Shown: piece after piece, positions 37,169 through 45,169 of the stretch
Numbering within the stretch: the first letter of the stretch is position 1
Layout: each line of letters opens with the position of its first letter
The notes under the pieces: generated by a model
The model's input: only the letters and a program-made list of their open reading frames with translations
Told to the model about the DNA's origin: nothing
The model's database searches: none
Position numbers and translations under genes: made by a program
Assembly: GCA_030147745.1 (NCBI GenBank)
Contig: JASBUS010000053.1
Span: 1 to 45,169, forward strand
DNA: 45,169 nt
Direction: 5' to 3'
Source of the DNA: Alphaproteobacteria bacterium
Lineage (GTDB): Bacteria > Pseudomonadota > Alphaproteobacteria > Micavibrionales > Micavibrionaceae

Positions 37169-37245
37169 TGAAATTTCACCTTGCCATGAATATCGCATAG
37201 ACGTTATAAGCTAAACCCAACTTAATGATTAGCGGGAAGCACGAG

Positions 37246-38196
37246 ATGTCGTCTGAAAAACTTCGTATAGCCTTTATGGGTACACCTGATTTTGCTGCTG
37301 TGGCGCTTAAGGCGTTGTTGGATGCAGGGCATAATGTCGTGGCCGTTTATTCGCAGCCGCCCCGTCCGAAAGGCCGTGGCAATAAGGTGCAAAAATCCCC
37401 TACGCATGAATTGGCGGAAGCTGAAAATATTCCTGTTTATACGCCGGTGTCTTTTAAAAAAGAGCCTGATGCGGTCACCACATTTCAAAATCTAGACCTT
37501 GATGTCGCGATCGTTGCGGCCTATGGCTTGTTATTGCCGAAGTCTATATTGGATGCGCCTAAATATGGCTGCCTCAATATTCACGGATCGCTTTTGCCGC
37601 GTTGGCGCGGCGCCGCGCCTATTCAGCGCGCGATCCTTGATGGAGACGCCGAAACAGGCATTACCATTATGCAGATGGATGAGGGGCTTGATACTGGCCC
37701 GATGATCATAAAAGATTCTTTGCCAATCACGGCGGAGACCAATGCCTCAAATCTGCATGATGATTTGGCGGATATGGGCGCGCGCTTGACGCTTCAGGCG
37801 CTTGAAACACTCGCAAAAGAGGGGCGCTTAGAAAACCAGCCACAGCCAGAGGGCGGCGAAACTTACGCCTCGCGCTTAAGCCGTGATGATGGGCGCATAA
37901 ATTGGCAAAATTCTGCGGCAGATATCGAGCGTCAATTGCGTGCCTTAACGCCATGGCCGGGTGTCTGGTGTGAAGATGCCAAGGGCAAGCGTCTGAAAAT
38001 CCATGGTGCAGTTTTGCCTCAACAGCAGGGCGGTCAAGATAAGGCTGGCGCTATCCTAAATAAGCAGGGAGATGTTGCCTGTGGCGCTGGGACAATTTTA
38101 CGCCTGACGCAAATCCAGCCTGAAAATGCAAAGGCGATGGATTTTGCCTCTGCCCTTAATGGCGGCTATATCGCAATAGGCGAAACGCTTCGTTAA
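37246..38196 (+). CDS. fmt: Methionyl-tRNA formyltransferase
   Basis: 316 aa; formylates initiator Met-tRNA with 10-formyl-tetrahydrofolate. N-terminal catalytic domain: RIAFMGTPDFAAVALKAL, VVAVYSQPPRPKGRG, then the active-site signature HGSLLPRWRGAAPIQRAI and MQMDEGLDTGPM. The C-terminal tRNA-binding domain carries LRALTPWPGVW. I chose the ATG at 37246 (MSSEKLRIAF), with GGAAG six bases upstream; a start at 37225 would add seven residues. def, the usual partner gene, is not adjacent. Its 3' end forms one arm of a hairpin with the intergenic sequence. Confidence 0.96.
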   Translation: MSSEKLRIAFMGTPDFAAVALKALLDAGHNVVAVYSQPPRPKGRGNKVQKSPTHELAEAENIPVYTPVSFKKEPDAVTTFQNLDLDVAIVAAYGLLLPKSILDAPKYGCLNIHGSLLPRWRGAAPIQRAILDGDAETGITIMQMDEGLDTGPMIIKDSLPITAETNASNLHDDLADMGARLTLQALETLAKEGRLENQPQPEGGETYASRLSRDDGRINWQNSAADIERQLRALTPWPGVWCEDAKGKRLKIHGAVLPQQQGGQDKAGAILNKQGDVACGAGTILRLTQIQPENAKAMDFASALNGGYIAIGETLR

Positions 38197-38227
38197 TTAA
38201 AAAGAATTAACGAATTCTATTCGTTAA
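38189..38227. repeat. Alternating inverted repeats at the fmt / M23 peptidase junction
   Basis: TTCGTTAATT (38189-38198) pairs with AATTAACGAA (38205-38214), which in turn can pair with TTCGTTAA (38220-38227). The middle element can form a hairpin with either neighbour but not both. It covers the last codons of both convergent genes. There is no T-run and the stems are AT-rich, so classical termination is doubtful. Confidence 0.5.
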
Positions 38228-39839
38228 AGCTTGTCTTTGCGCTGCTGCTTGATGCGTCGGCAATGTGGACTTGGTCACGCAGCATCGCGTAACGTGTCTG
38301 ATATTTCTTCACTTCCTTCTGGAAAGCGACCATCATATCACCTTTAAGCTTTTCACCAGTTGGCAGTTTAACGGAACGTGGGTTAACCTGTACGCCATCA
38401 ACCAGCACTTCGTGGTGCAAGTGTGGGCCAGTTGAACGGCCTGTTGTACCAACGCGGCCAATAACCTGACCTTGCGTCACGCGATCGCCATTTTTTAGGC
38501 CTTTTTCAAAGCGGCTCATATGTGCATAAGCGGTTTTTAAGTTCGAATTGTGACGGATGCGGATGTAATTGCCATAGGCACCGTTGCGGCCGATATATTC
38601 AATTACGCCATCGCCTGCCGCATAAATCTTTGTGCCTGTTGGCGCAGCGAAATCTATACCTTTATGCATTTTGTTGTAGCCCAAAACAGGGTGGTGACGC
38701 ATGCCATAGCCAGATGACAAGCGACCGCCATTAATTGGGGTCTTCATCAAAGCTTTACGAATGCTGCGGCCATCTTCTTGGAAATAATCAACGCGGCCGT
38801 CTTTAAGTTCCATGCGGTAAATTGGCGTATCTTTGCCAGAAAGGGTCAAATTTGCGAAAAGAATTTCTTTTTCGCCTGCAGGCTCGCCTGTTTCTTCAAT
38901 AATCGCTTCACGATAAAGCACTTCCATACGGTCGCCTTTACGAAGGTCACGTTGGAAGTCGACGCTCCATGAATAAATGCGCATAGCTTCGGCAACGATG
39001 CTGTGCGGCACATTGGCTTTTTCAGCTGAACCAAACAGAGAAACTTCAACATCAAATGCGCCGCTGCGATCTGTATAGATCACGGATTTCTCATGTTTGG
39101 CGGATTTAAACTTGCCGTTCTCATCAACGGTGACGCGAGCAGATTTGATGTTATCAAATGGCACATCAAGCATCGCGATAGTTTTATATGTTTCACCGTC
39201 AACAACGCGATCTTCACCAAATTTAATTTCAACTTCTAAGCCAGGCTTCATGCTGCGTGGGTTGTAAAATTTTGAAAGGGCATCAACAGCGCGATAAGCT
39301 TCACTTGCGCCAATGCCTTGTTTACGCAGAAGGCCAGTTAATGTGTCGCCTTTTTTCAAGGTAACTTGAACTGATTTAGGCTCTTCTGGCGCTGCCACAA
39401 CCTCTTCAGCGGCATTCGTCTTCATGGCGCTAAGGGCTTCGCTGGCGTTTTTGCCTAAAGAAGCCATTTTCTCAGCAATTTCACTGCCGAATGTATCTTG
39501 TAATTTATTATAGGCTTCGCGCATGTCTTCAGCAGGCTGCGCAGGACGAATGGTGTCATCTTCATAGCGAATATTTTGCAACGCATCGCTATGCATATTC
39601 GCGGCGATTGTTTCACCGCCCATTGGTTCGGTTTCCGCAATATATGATGCAACATCATCAGCGCGGCTATTCGCCATAAGATTCTTGCCATTGGTTAAGG
39701 ACAAGATGCTAACTAAGGCCGCCGCCGACAGCAAAGACACGTAGCGCAGACGTAGCAAATTATTCTTCGTCACGAAATAACGCGGACGCAAGGGAAGCGG
39801 CTTTCCGGAGAAATTTTTTAAGAATGAAACTCTATGCAT
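38217..39839 (-). CDS. M23-family peptidoglycan endopeptidase (MepM-like)
   Basis: 540 aa envelope protein; a cytoplasmic basic N-terminus, a single hydrophobic helix (about residues 32-50) anchoring it in the inner membrane, a long linker, a LysM/OapA-like segment (about 155-205, VQVTLKKGDTLTGLLRKQG), a middle domain, and a C-terminal M23 domain. Zn ligands are visible in MRHHPVLGYNKMHKGIDFA (H, later D) and HLHHEV (HxH). The substrate would be cross-linked peptide in peptidoglycan, consistent with growth-related cleavage. The ATG at 39839 is preferred to a TTG at 39845; no good ribosome-binding site precedes either. The M23 active site is complete. Confidence 0.93.
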   Translation of the reverse strand: MHRVSFLKNFSGKPLPLRPRYFVTKNNLLRLRYVSLLSAAALVSILSLTNGKNLMANSRADDVASYIAETEPMGGETIAANMHSDALQNIRYEDDTIRPAQPAEDMREAYNKLQDTFGSEIAEKMASLGKNASEALSAMKTNAAEEVVAAPEEPKSVQVTLKKGDTLTGLLRKQGIGASEAYRAVDALSKFYNPRSMKPGLEVEIKFGEDRVVDGETYKTIAMLDVPFDNIKSARVTVDENGKFKSAKHEKSVIYTDRSGAFDVEVSLFGSAEKANVPHSIVAEAMRIYSWSVDFQRDLRKGDRMEVLYREAIIEETGEPAGEKEILFANLTLSGKDTPIYRMELKDGRVDYFQEDGRSIRKALMKTPINGGRLSSGYGMRHHPVLGYNKMHKGIDFAAPTGTKIYAAGDGVIEYIGRNGAYGNYIRIRHNSNLKTAYAHMSRFEKGLKNGDRVTQGQVIGRVGTTGRSTGPHLHHEVLVDGVQVNPRSVKLPTGEKLKGDMMVAFQKEVKKYQTRYAMLRDQVHIADASSSSAKTSFNE

Positions 39840-40097
39840 ACCCAATATTATATTTTTGTTTACAGCAACTACTAATATACCACTCTACTATAGCATATCT
39901 TTTTGAATCGTTAAATTCATAAGGGATTTTATCTAATTTATGTGGTGATAATCCCGCGTGGCCTTGATAAATGGCGCTTCATGCGCCGTAAAATATGCTT
40001 ATGCCGACGGTTTAGCATGCTCAAAATGCCGATGCAATGTAAATCATACATCGGCATTTAAGAATCTGTTTATAGGCCCGTGCGCTATATTAAGAAT
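39840..40097. other. 258-base intergenic region between clpA and the M23 gene
   Basis: AT-rich on its left, presumably holding the promoter of the M23 gene, and hairpin-rich on its right. A small GGCGC-TTCAT-GCGCC hairpin lies at 39973-39987, and the large stem at 40024-40059 is listed separately. No open frame with a ribosome-binding site was found. Confidence 0.5.
40021..40059 (-). terminator. Probable terminator of clpA
   Basis: Perfect 11-bp inverted repeat AAATGCCGATG (40024-40034) / CATCGGCATTT (40049-40059) with a 14-base loop. On the minus strand it ends in CATTTTGA, a short T-run, about 40 bases after the clpA stop. It could also be a binding site. Confidence 0.55.
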
Positions 40098-42488
40098 TTA
40101 AGATTTCTTACTTTTGCTTGTGCTGGTCTTTTTGGTTTTGCGCGCTGTTTTGGTTTTGGCGTTGCTGGCCTCATCCTCATCCGCAGCTGCGCTTTCTGTC
40201 GCAGGGGCGCTTTTCTTGGTGATGCGGCGCTGCTTTGGATATTCAAAGAACAGCTCATCATCAACAAGGTCGATAATCACATCGCCGCCATCAACCAATT
40301 TGCCGAATAGTAATTCTTCGGCCAGAACCTTTTTGATGTCGTCTTGGATAACGCGCGCCAATGGGCGTGCACCCATCGCAGGGTCGTAACCCTTCTTCGC
40401 CAAATGTTTGCGGGCGGCGTCGCTAAGCGTGATAACAACATTGCGGTCTGAAAGCTGCGCTTCAAGCTGCATAACAAATTTATCGACAATTTGAATGACG
40501 GTATCTTCGCCCAAGGCTTTAAACGGCACAATCGCATCCAAGCGGTTGCGGAATTCAGGGGTGAAGCTGCGTTTGATTTCTTCTGAATCGTCTTGATCGG
40601 CAATGCTATGCATGAAGCCGATTGGCGTTTTCGAAAGCTCCTGCGCGCCAGCATTGGTGGTCATCACCAGAATGACGTTACGGAAGTCGATGGTCTTGCC
40701 GTTATTATCAGTCAGCTTACCGTAATCCATGACTTGCAACAGAAGGTTATAGATATCTGGATGGGCTTTTTCGATTTCATCAAGCAACAATACGCAATGC
40801 GGGTTTTGGTCGATTTTGTCGGTGAGCAAGCCGCCTTGTTCAAAGCCAACATAGCCCGGCGGCGTACCGATCAGGCGTGAAACCGCATGGCGCTCCATAT
40901 ATTCGGACATATCAAAGCGAATAAATTCAATGCCGAGCGTAATCGCCAGTTGTTTACAGACTTCCGTTTTACCGACGCCGGTCGGGCCGGAGAAGAGGTA
41001 AGAGCCAATTGGTTTTTCTGGATCACGCAGGCCTGCGCGCGCCATTTTGATTGAGTCGCAAAGGCGAGAGATTGCTTCGTTCTGATCGAAAACAAGGGTT
41101 TTAAGGTCGCGCTCAAGGCGTGATAAGACGTCTTTGTCTGATTTGGAAATATTCTTAGGTGGAATGCGTGCGATATGCGCGACCACCAATTCAACATCTT
41201 CACGCTCGATTATTTTCTTGCGGGCGGATTCTTTGACAAGCTTTTGCGCAGCGCCGGCTTCATCAATCACATCGATAGCTTTGTCAGGCAATTTGCGTTC
41301 GCCAATATAGCGGTTAGAAAGCTCAACAGCGGCTTTGATCGCATCGTCGCTATACTCGACTTTATGGTGTTCTTCATAATATTTGCTAACGCCTTTAAGG
41401 ATCTCGATCGTTTCATCAACGCTTGGCTCGTTCACATCAATTTTTTGGAAGCGGCGGACAAGGGCGCGGTCTTTTTCAAAATAATTGCGGTATTCTTTAT
41501 AGGTGGTTGAACCAATACAGCGCAGCTCACCATTTGATAGTGCGGGTTTAAGTAGGTTCGATGCATCCATTGCGCCGCCGGATGTCGCGCCGGCGCCAAT
41601 GATGGTGTGAATTTCATCAATGAATAAAATCGCGCCATCAATTTTTTCAATTTCGTTCAGTACGGCTTTAATGCGTTCTTCAAAGTCACCGCGGTACCGT
41701 GTGCCCGCAAGCAAGGCGCCCATATCGAGCGAGTAGATGACGTTACCTATCAGGATATCAGGTACATCTTCATCAACGATGCGTTTGGCAAGGCCTTCGG
41801 CGATGGCTGTTTTACCGACGCCCGGCTCACCAACATAAAGCGGATTGTTTTTTGAGCGGCGGCATAAAATCTGCACTGTGCGCTCAACTTCTTTATCGCG
41901 CCCAATGAGCGCATCAATTTTACCAAGGCGCGCTTTGTCATTTAGGTTGCGGCAATAAGCGCTTAGGGCGTCTTGCCCTGTTTTGACGGTCTCTTCGCTT
42001 GCGCCTTCTTCATCTTCAGCGCCTTTGACGGTTTTTGTAATGTCGCTTTGCCCCGGCACTTTGGCGATGCCATGTGAAATATAATTCACGGCATCAAAGC
42101 GGGTCATGTCTTGTTCTTGTAGGAAGTAAACGGCGTGGCTTTCGCGCTCTGAAAATAGGGCGACCAAAACATTCGCGCCAGTGACTTCGTCACGGCCAGA
42201 TGACTGCACATGTATGGCGGCGCGCTGTAAGACGCGTTGAAAGGCGGTTGTTGGTTTGGCTTCGTCAACGTCATGGTTCACAAGACTTGAAAATTCATTG
42301 TTCATGTAAGTTTCAAGCTGGTCTTTCAAATCTGGGATTGATATGCCGCAAGAACGTAAAACAGCCATAGCGTCTTGATCATCCGTCAAGGCGTAAAGCA
42401 AATGTTCGAGTGTCGCAAATTCGTGGTTGCGTTCATTCGCGACGCTGAGTGCATTATGGAGGGTCTGTTCTAAATTGCTTGAAAGCAT
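40098..42488 (-). CDS. clpA: ATP-dependent Clp protease ATP-binding subunit ClpA
   Basis: 796 aa AAA+ unfoldase that feeds substrates to ClpP. N-terminal double Clp_N repeat (about 1-140, starting [19 protein letters not shown]), first AAA+ domain with GEPGVGKT at 220-227 and [12 protein letters not shown], second domain with GPTGVGKT and [13 protein letters not shown], and a ClpP-binding region near the second domain. There is no middle coiled-coil domain, which separates it from ClpB. A lysine/alanine-rich tail of about 40 residues at the C-terminus ([19 protein letters not shown]) is not part of the usual ClpA. clpS is 49 bases upstream on the same strand. AAAGGAC is the ribosome-binding site. 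Confidence 0.97.
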   Translation of the reverse strand: MLSSNLEQTLHNALSVANERNHEFATLEHLLYALTDDQDAMAVLRSCGISIPDLKDQLETYMNNEFSSLVNHDVDEAKPTTAFQRVLQRAAIHVQSSGRDEVTGANVLVALFSERESHAVYFLQEQDMTRFDAVNYISHGIAKVPGQSDITKTVKGAEDEEGASEETVKTGQDALSAYCRNLNDKARLGKIDALIGRDKEVERTVQILCRRSKNNPLYVGEPGVGKTAIAEGLAKRIVDEDVPDILIGNVIYSLDMGALLAGTRYRGDFEERIKAVLNEIEKIDGAILFIDEIHTIIGAGATSGGAMDASNLLKPALSNGELRCIGSTTYKEYRNYFEKDRALVRRFQKIDVNEPSVDETIEILKGVSKYYEEHHKVEYSDDAIKAAVELSNRYIGERKLPDKAIDVIDEAGAAQKLVKESARKKIIEREDVELVVAHIARIPPKNISKSDKDVLSRLERDLKTLVFDQNEAISRLCDSIKMARAGLRDPEKPIGSYLFSGPTGVGKTEVCKQLAITLGIEFIRFDMSEYMERHAVSRLIGTPPGYVGFEQGGLLTDKIDQNPHCVLLLDEIEKAHPDIYNLLLQVMDYGKLTDNNGKTIDFRNVILVMTTNAGAQELSKTPIGFMHSIADQDDSEEIKRSFTPEFRNRLDAIVPFKALGEDTVIQIVDKFVMQLEAQLSDRNVVITLSDAARKHLAKKGYDPAMGARPLARVIQDDIKKVLAEELLFGKLVDGGDVIIDLVDDELFFEYPKQRRITKKSAPATESAAADEDEASNAKTKTARKTKKTSTSKSKKS

Positions 42489-42537
42489 TATTTGTCCTTT
42501 TTATAAATACAATCCGTATCGTAATTGTTTTTCGGCC

Positions 42538-42957
42538 TTAGTCGCGTTCCATGGTGCATTGAAGTGGCTGCTCATTCGCGCGGGCAAAATCCATAACTTG
42601 CGTGACTTTGGTCTCAGCAATCTCGTAAGTGTAAACGCCGCAAAGGCCAACGCCGCGGCGGTGAACATGCAGCATGATATCTGTCGCTTCTTGGCGTGAC
42701 TTATTGAAGAACTTTTCCAAAATATGGACAACAAATTCCATTGGGGTGTAATCGTCATTCAAAAGAAGGACTTTATACATCGATGGCTTTTTGGTTTTTG
42801 GGCGTGTCTTGATCAAAAGACCCGTTTGGTTATGGTCATCGCCTTGATTTTCATTTTCATGGTTGTCATCATTGCTGGCGCGAATATTGATCAGGTCGAA
42901 ATCTGCTGTGTACATTTTATTGCTCGTGAATGTCCGTATCCGGTTTATAATTCTCAT
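42538..42957 (-). CDS. clpS: ATP-dependent Clp protease adaptor ClpS
   Basis: 139 aa from the ATG at 42957. An ATG at 42915 (MYTADFDL, 125 aa) is equally likely; neither has a strong ribosome-binding site, and the family is usually about 100-120 aa. The core is clear: [43 protein letters not shown], with the N-end-rule binding residues in [11 protein letters not shown] and the ClpA-binding face. The acidic, Asn/His-rich N-terminal stretch ([15 protein letters not shown]) is probably the flexible tail that enters ClpA. ClpS delivers N-degron substrates to ClpAP encoded next door. Confidence 0.95.
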   Translation of the reverse strand: MRIINRIRTFTSNKMYTADFDLINIRASNDDNHENENQGDDHNQTGLLIKTRPKTKKPSMYKVLLLNDDYTPMEFVVHILEKFFNKSRQEATDIMLHVHRRGVGLCGVYTYEIAETKVTQVMDFARANEQPLQCTMERD

Positions 42958-43197
42958 TACATTTCATTATAACGCAAAAGCCCGAGCCGCGCATATTTTT
43001 TTGATCAGTTGCTGATTTTATCAAAAACATATTTTACGAGCCTTCGCGCTTGAAAAATGCGTCCCTATAAAAAGATAGGTTGTGCGTCCTTATAAAAAAA
43101 GGCATTATAATCTTGAATTGTATAAAAAAATCATTTATTCCCATGATGGTTTGTTTGGGGTGGTTTTTTTACCTAATAGATTTTTAGGAGATCTTTG
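42958..43197. other. 240-base regulatory region between clpS and the TolC-like gene
   Basis: It holds divergent promoters. TGCGTCCCTATAAAAA (43058-43073) and TGCGTCCTTATAAAAA (43083-43098) are direct repeats with 15 of 16 bases equal, 25 bases apart. A third AT-rich element, ATTGTATAAAAAAATC, lies near 43117-43132. The TTTTTTT run at 43164-43170 is unlikely to be a terminator because no stem precedes it. Confidence 0.5.
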
Positions 43198-44541
43198 ATG
43201 AAGGCTTTGAGAGCAATCACATTACTAGGCTTTGGTGTATCAGCGCTTGTCCTTGCTGGTCCAGCGCAAGCTGAAGAGTTGAAAGAAATTCGTACATTGA
43301 AAGACGCGGTGTCGATCGGTGTGCTTACGAATCCACGTACGGCTGTGGTGCAAAATAACCGCCGTGCAACTGACGAAGAATTGAATCAGGCAAAAGCACT
43401 TTACTTGCCATCGATCGATTTTAACGGTGATACAGGTCTTGAGTATAGTGATGACCCTGGTACACGTGGCGGTACGGATGGTGATGACACTGAAACCATG
43501 TGGCGTTATGACGTCGGCGTAACTTTGACACAAATGTTGTTTGATGGTTACGAAACAAAATATGAAGTTGAACGTCAAAAGAACCGTATTAAATCAGCGA
43601 CAAGCCGTGTTGATGAAACATTGGAATTGGTTGGCTTGAACATCGTTGAAAACTATTTGGAAGTTAAGCGTCAGCGCGCATTACATGCCATTCAAAAAGA
43701 AAACGTTGCTAAGCACGTTGAAATTTTGACGATGATTGATGACGGCGCGTCAGCTGGCCGCAGCACACAGGCGGATGTTGAGCAAGCCCGTGCACGTTTG
43801 GCAAATGCGAAAGCACAGCTTGCGAATAACACAGAGCAATTACGTATTGCTGAAGCGGCATTCAAACGTGAAGTTGGTTATATGCCAGGCGTTTTAGATA
43901 TGCCAGTTATTCCTGCGACAGCTTTGGCTGCTGACCTTCAAGTTGAAATCAACAAAGCATTGGCATATAGCCCAACATTAGACGTGTTAGAAGCCGACAT
44001 CGAAGTCGCGCATTCAGAGCGTATGGGCACAATGTCAACATTCTACCCGCAAGTTGATTTGCAATTAAATGCACGTAACGGTGAAGACCTTGGCGGCGTT
44101 GAAGGCGAAGATACAAGCGCATCTGCTTTATTCGTTGTGAACTGGAATCTTTACCGTGGTGGCGCAGATGTTGCTCGCACGAAAGAATTGGTTTACCGCA
44201 CAGCTGAAGCGAAAGAACGCCGTGCACAAACAGCGCGCTCAATTGAAGACGAAGTGCGTAGAACATGGGCGAGCCGCGATGCCGCACGTGACCGTGCAAT
44301 TCAATTCCGCGCGCAAGCTGCTGCAAACCGTCAGGTTGTGAATGCATATCTTGATCAGTTCAATCTAAACCGCCGTACATTGCTTGATGTGCTTGATGCG
44401 CAGAACGAATTGATCGTGTCACGTTCAAATATGGTCAATAACGAATATCTTGAAATGTTCGCTATTTATCGCTTGCTTGCGGTGCGTGGTGATTTGCTTG
44501 GGATTATCGGTGTTGATGCGCCTTCTGAAGCGAAGCTATAA
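43198..44541 (+). CDS. TolC-family outer-membrane channel for type I secretion
   Basis: 447 aa from the ATG at 43198, with AGGAG seven bases upstream; a TTG one codon earlier is also open. Signal peptide (hydrophobic about 7-22, cleavage after GPAQA), then the two-fold TolC/OEP architecture: repeats at about 35-215 and 245-430, each with long helical hairpins. Typical motifs are the LYLPSIDFNGDTGLEY start of the first repeat, TLTQMLFDGYETKYEVERQ, NIVENYLEVKRQRAL, ADVEQARARLANAKAQLAN, and in the second repeat YPQVDLQLNARNGED, WNLYRGGADVARTKE and RTLLDVLDAQNELI. It works with the ABC transporter gene just downstream. A TolC-like protein for drug efflux is the alternative. Confidence 0.93.
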   Translation: MKALRAITLLGFGVSALVLAGPAQAEELKEIRTLKDAVSIGVLTNPRTAVVQNNRRATDEELNQAKALYLPSIDFNGDTGLEYSDDPGTRGGTDGDDTETMWRYDVGVTLTQMLFDGYETKYEVERQKNRIKSATSRVDETLELVGLNIVENYLEVKRQRALHAIQKENVAKHVEILTMIDDGASAGRSTQADVEQARARLANAKAQLANNTEQLRIAEAAFKREVGYMPGVLDMPVIPATALAADLQVEINKALAYSPTLDVLEADIEVAHSERMGTMSTFYPQVDLQLNARNGEDLGGVEGEDTSASALFVVNWNLYRGGADVARTKELVYRTAEAKERRAQTARSIEDEVRRTWASRDAARDRAIQFRAQAAANRQVVNAYLDQFNLNRRTLLDVLDAQNELIVSRSNMVNNEYLEMFAIYRLLAVRGDLLGIIGVDAPSEAKL

Positions 44542-44577
44542 GGCTTAATACTGCATCAATGCAGTGTGTAATTTTCT

Positions 44578-44622
44578 AAATGGGCGTGTTCGCGTTTAAA
44601 CGTGGATAGGCCCATTTTCATT
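44578..44622 (+). terminator. Possible terminator or attenuator after the TolC-like gene
   Basis: AAATGGGC (44578-44585) / GCCCATTT (44610-44617) with an inner CGTTTAAACG palindrome in the loop and a T-rich tail TCATTTTC. The long loop makes it a weaker candidate. The next gene follows closely. Confidence 0.45.
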
Positions 44623-44662
44623 TTCTTTCATGCGTAAACTGTAAAAGTGGAGCACCTGCCTC

Positions 44663-45169
44663 ATGTCGGATCAGACAAAACAAGAGCCTCAAAATAACGA
44701 AAATGAACACGCCGATGACGTGAATGTGGCAGATACGCCAGATTCGATTCGTACAGACGGTATGGCTGATTATCCGCTGCAGGCTGACCGTTTGGCGCAG
44801 CGCTTCCCACGTTTGGAATGTTTGCAAATCCTTGCAGGGCATTATGGTCGCCGCACATCCTTGAATGCCTTGACAGCAGGATTGCCGATTACCAAAGATG
44901 GCGTGTCCCCGACCTTATTTATGCGCGCAGCGGAGCGCGCTGACCTCAAGGCGCAGCTTGTTGAACGTGCCTTGGAAGCGTTAGTTAGTTTGCCGATCTT
45001 CCCATGTATAGCCCTTCTAAAAGGTGGGCAGGCCTGCATCATTTGGGATGCGAAGCCACATAAAAAGCATGAGTATGAATTGATCGTGCAATTCCCTGAA
45101 GCGGCGGGTGAGCGTAAGAAAATTTCGCTTAAACAATTGGCGCAAAGCTATAATGGTTATGCCTTTTTC
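44663..45169 (+). CDS. Type I secretion ABC transporter, N-terminal part (truncated by window edge)
   Basis: About 169 residues are visible before the window ends. After an acidic leader of about 30 residues (QEPQNNENEHADDVNVADT) comes a domain like the C39-like peptidase domain found at the N-terminus of HlyB/LapB/RtxB-type exporters: HYGRRTSLNALTAGLP, then LFMRAAERADLKAQLVERAL, LVSLPIFPCIALLKGGQACII, and the end ISLKQLAQSYNGYAFF. The catalytic cysteine of true C39 peptidases is not present in the first loop, which fits substrate-docking domains of adhesin/RTX exporters. The membrane and ATPase domains would be beyond the edge. GGAG ten bases upstream sets the start. Confidence 0.82.
   Translation, partial: MSDQTKQEPQNNENEHADDVNVADTPDSIRTDGMADYPLQADRLAQRFPRLECLQILAGHYGRRTSLNALTAGLPITKDGVSPTLFMRAAERADLKAQLVERALEALVSLPIFPCIALLKGGQACIIWDAKPHKKHEYELIVQFPEAAGERKKISLKQLAQSYNGYAFF

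Overview
This window reads as a chromosomal segment of a free-living, aerobic alphaproteobacterium of moderate GC (judged by eye, not computed). The evidence is an aa3-type cytochrome c oxidase core (ctaD, coxB) with a SURF1 assembly factor, the divergent rsmE/ubiA pair, clpS-clpA, a succinylase-type dapD and an envelope-rich gene set. The lineage cannot be fixed from the sequence alone; a Micavibrio-like or other deep-branching group is only a guess. Gene density is high. I see no tRNA, rRNA, CRISPR array, insertion sequence or integrase, and no gene-free stretch exceeds about 300 bases.

Layout. 1-5242: a truncated secreted-protein gene, dapD, a FemAB-like transferase, two exported proteins (DUF3108 and TPR), a small unknown and ilvC. 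5262-9421: an EamA-type transporter that seems to start at a rare ATC codon, then three tandem paralogues of a GExH / RN-HM / CGxxH family. 9425-13690: ctaD and coxB, rsmE and ubiA. 13766-17959: an unknown, two DsbA-like thiol oxidoreductases, a YdcF-like protein and a fourth GExH paralogue. 17988-21673: a coiled-coil unknown, ugpQ, thyA-folA and SURF1. 21798-27440: a pyridine-nucleotide salvage neighbourhood, made of a degenerate and an intact CinA-C/PncC, pncA, pncB, an atypical PRPP synthetase and nadD. 27513-30550: a probable Fur-controlled small gene followed by an SDR-like protein and a methyltransferase, then panC. 30621-35887: an OafA-like acyltransferase and glmU-glmS. 36002-38196: two unknowns and fmt. 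38217-42957: an M23 endopeptidase and clpS-clpA. 43198-45169: a TolC-like outer-membrane factor and the start of a type I secretion ATPase.

How the genes work together. The NAD block covers nicotinamide to nicotinate (PncA), nicotinate plus PRPP to NaMN (PncB, with PRPP from the neighbouring Prs-like enzyme), NMN to NaMN (PncC) and NaMN to NaAD (NadD). Several genes serve cell-envelope supply and remodelling: dapD, the FemAB-like protein, glmU, glmS, the M23 peptidase, the YdcF-like protein and the acyltransferase. coxB, ctaD and SURF1 belong to complex IV, but COX3, ctaB and ctaG are not here.

The most novel element is the four-member paralogous family (6237-7292, 7294-8343, 8420-9421, 16805-17959). 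Its spaced motifs resemble the Tiki/TraB-EreA-ChaN superfamily of putative metal- or haem-dependent hydrolases. This assignment is inferred from motifs read by eye; no search was run.
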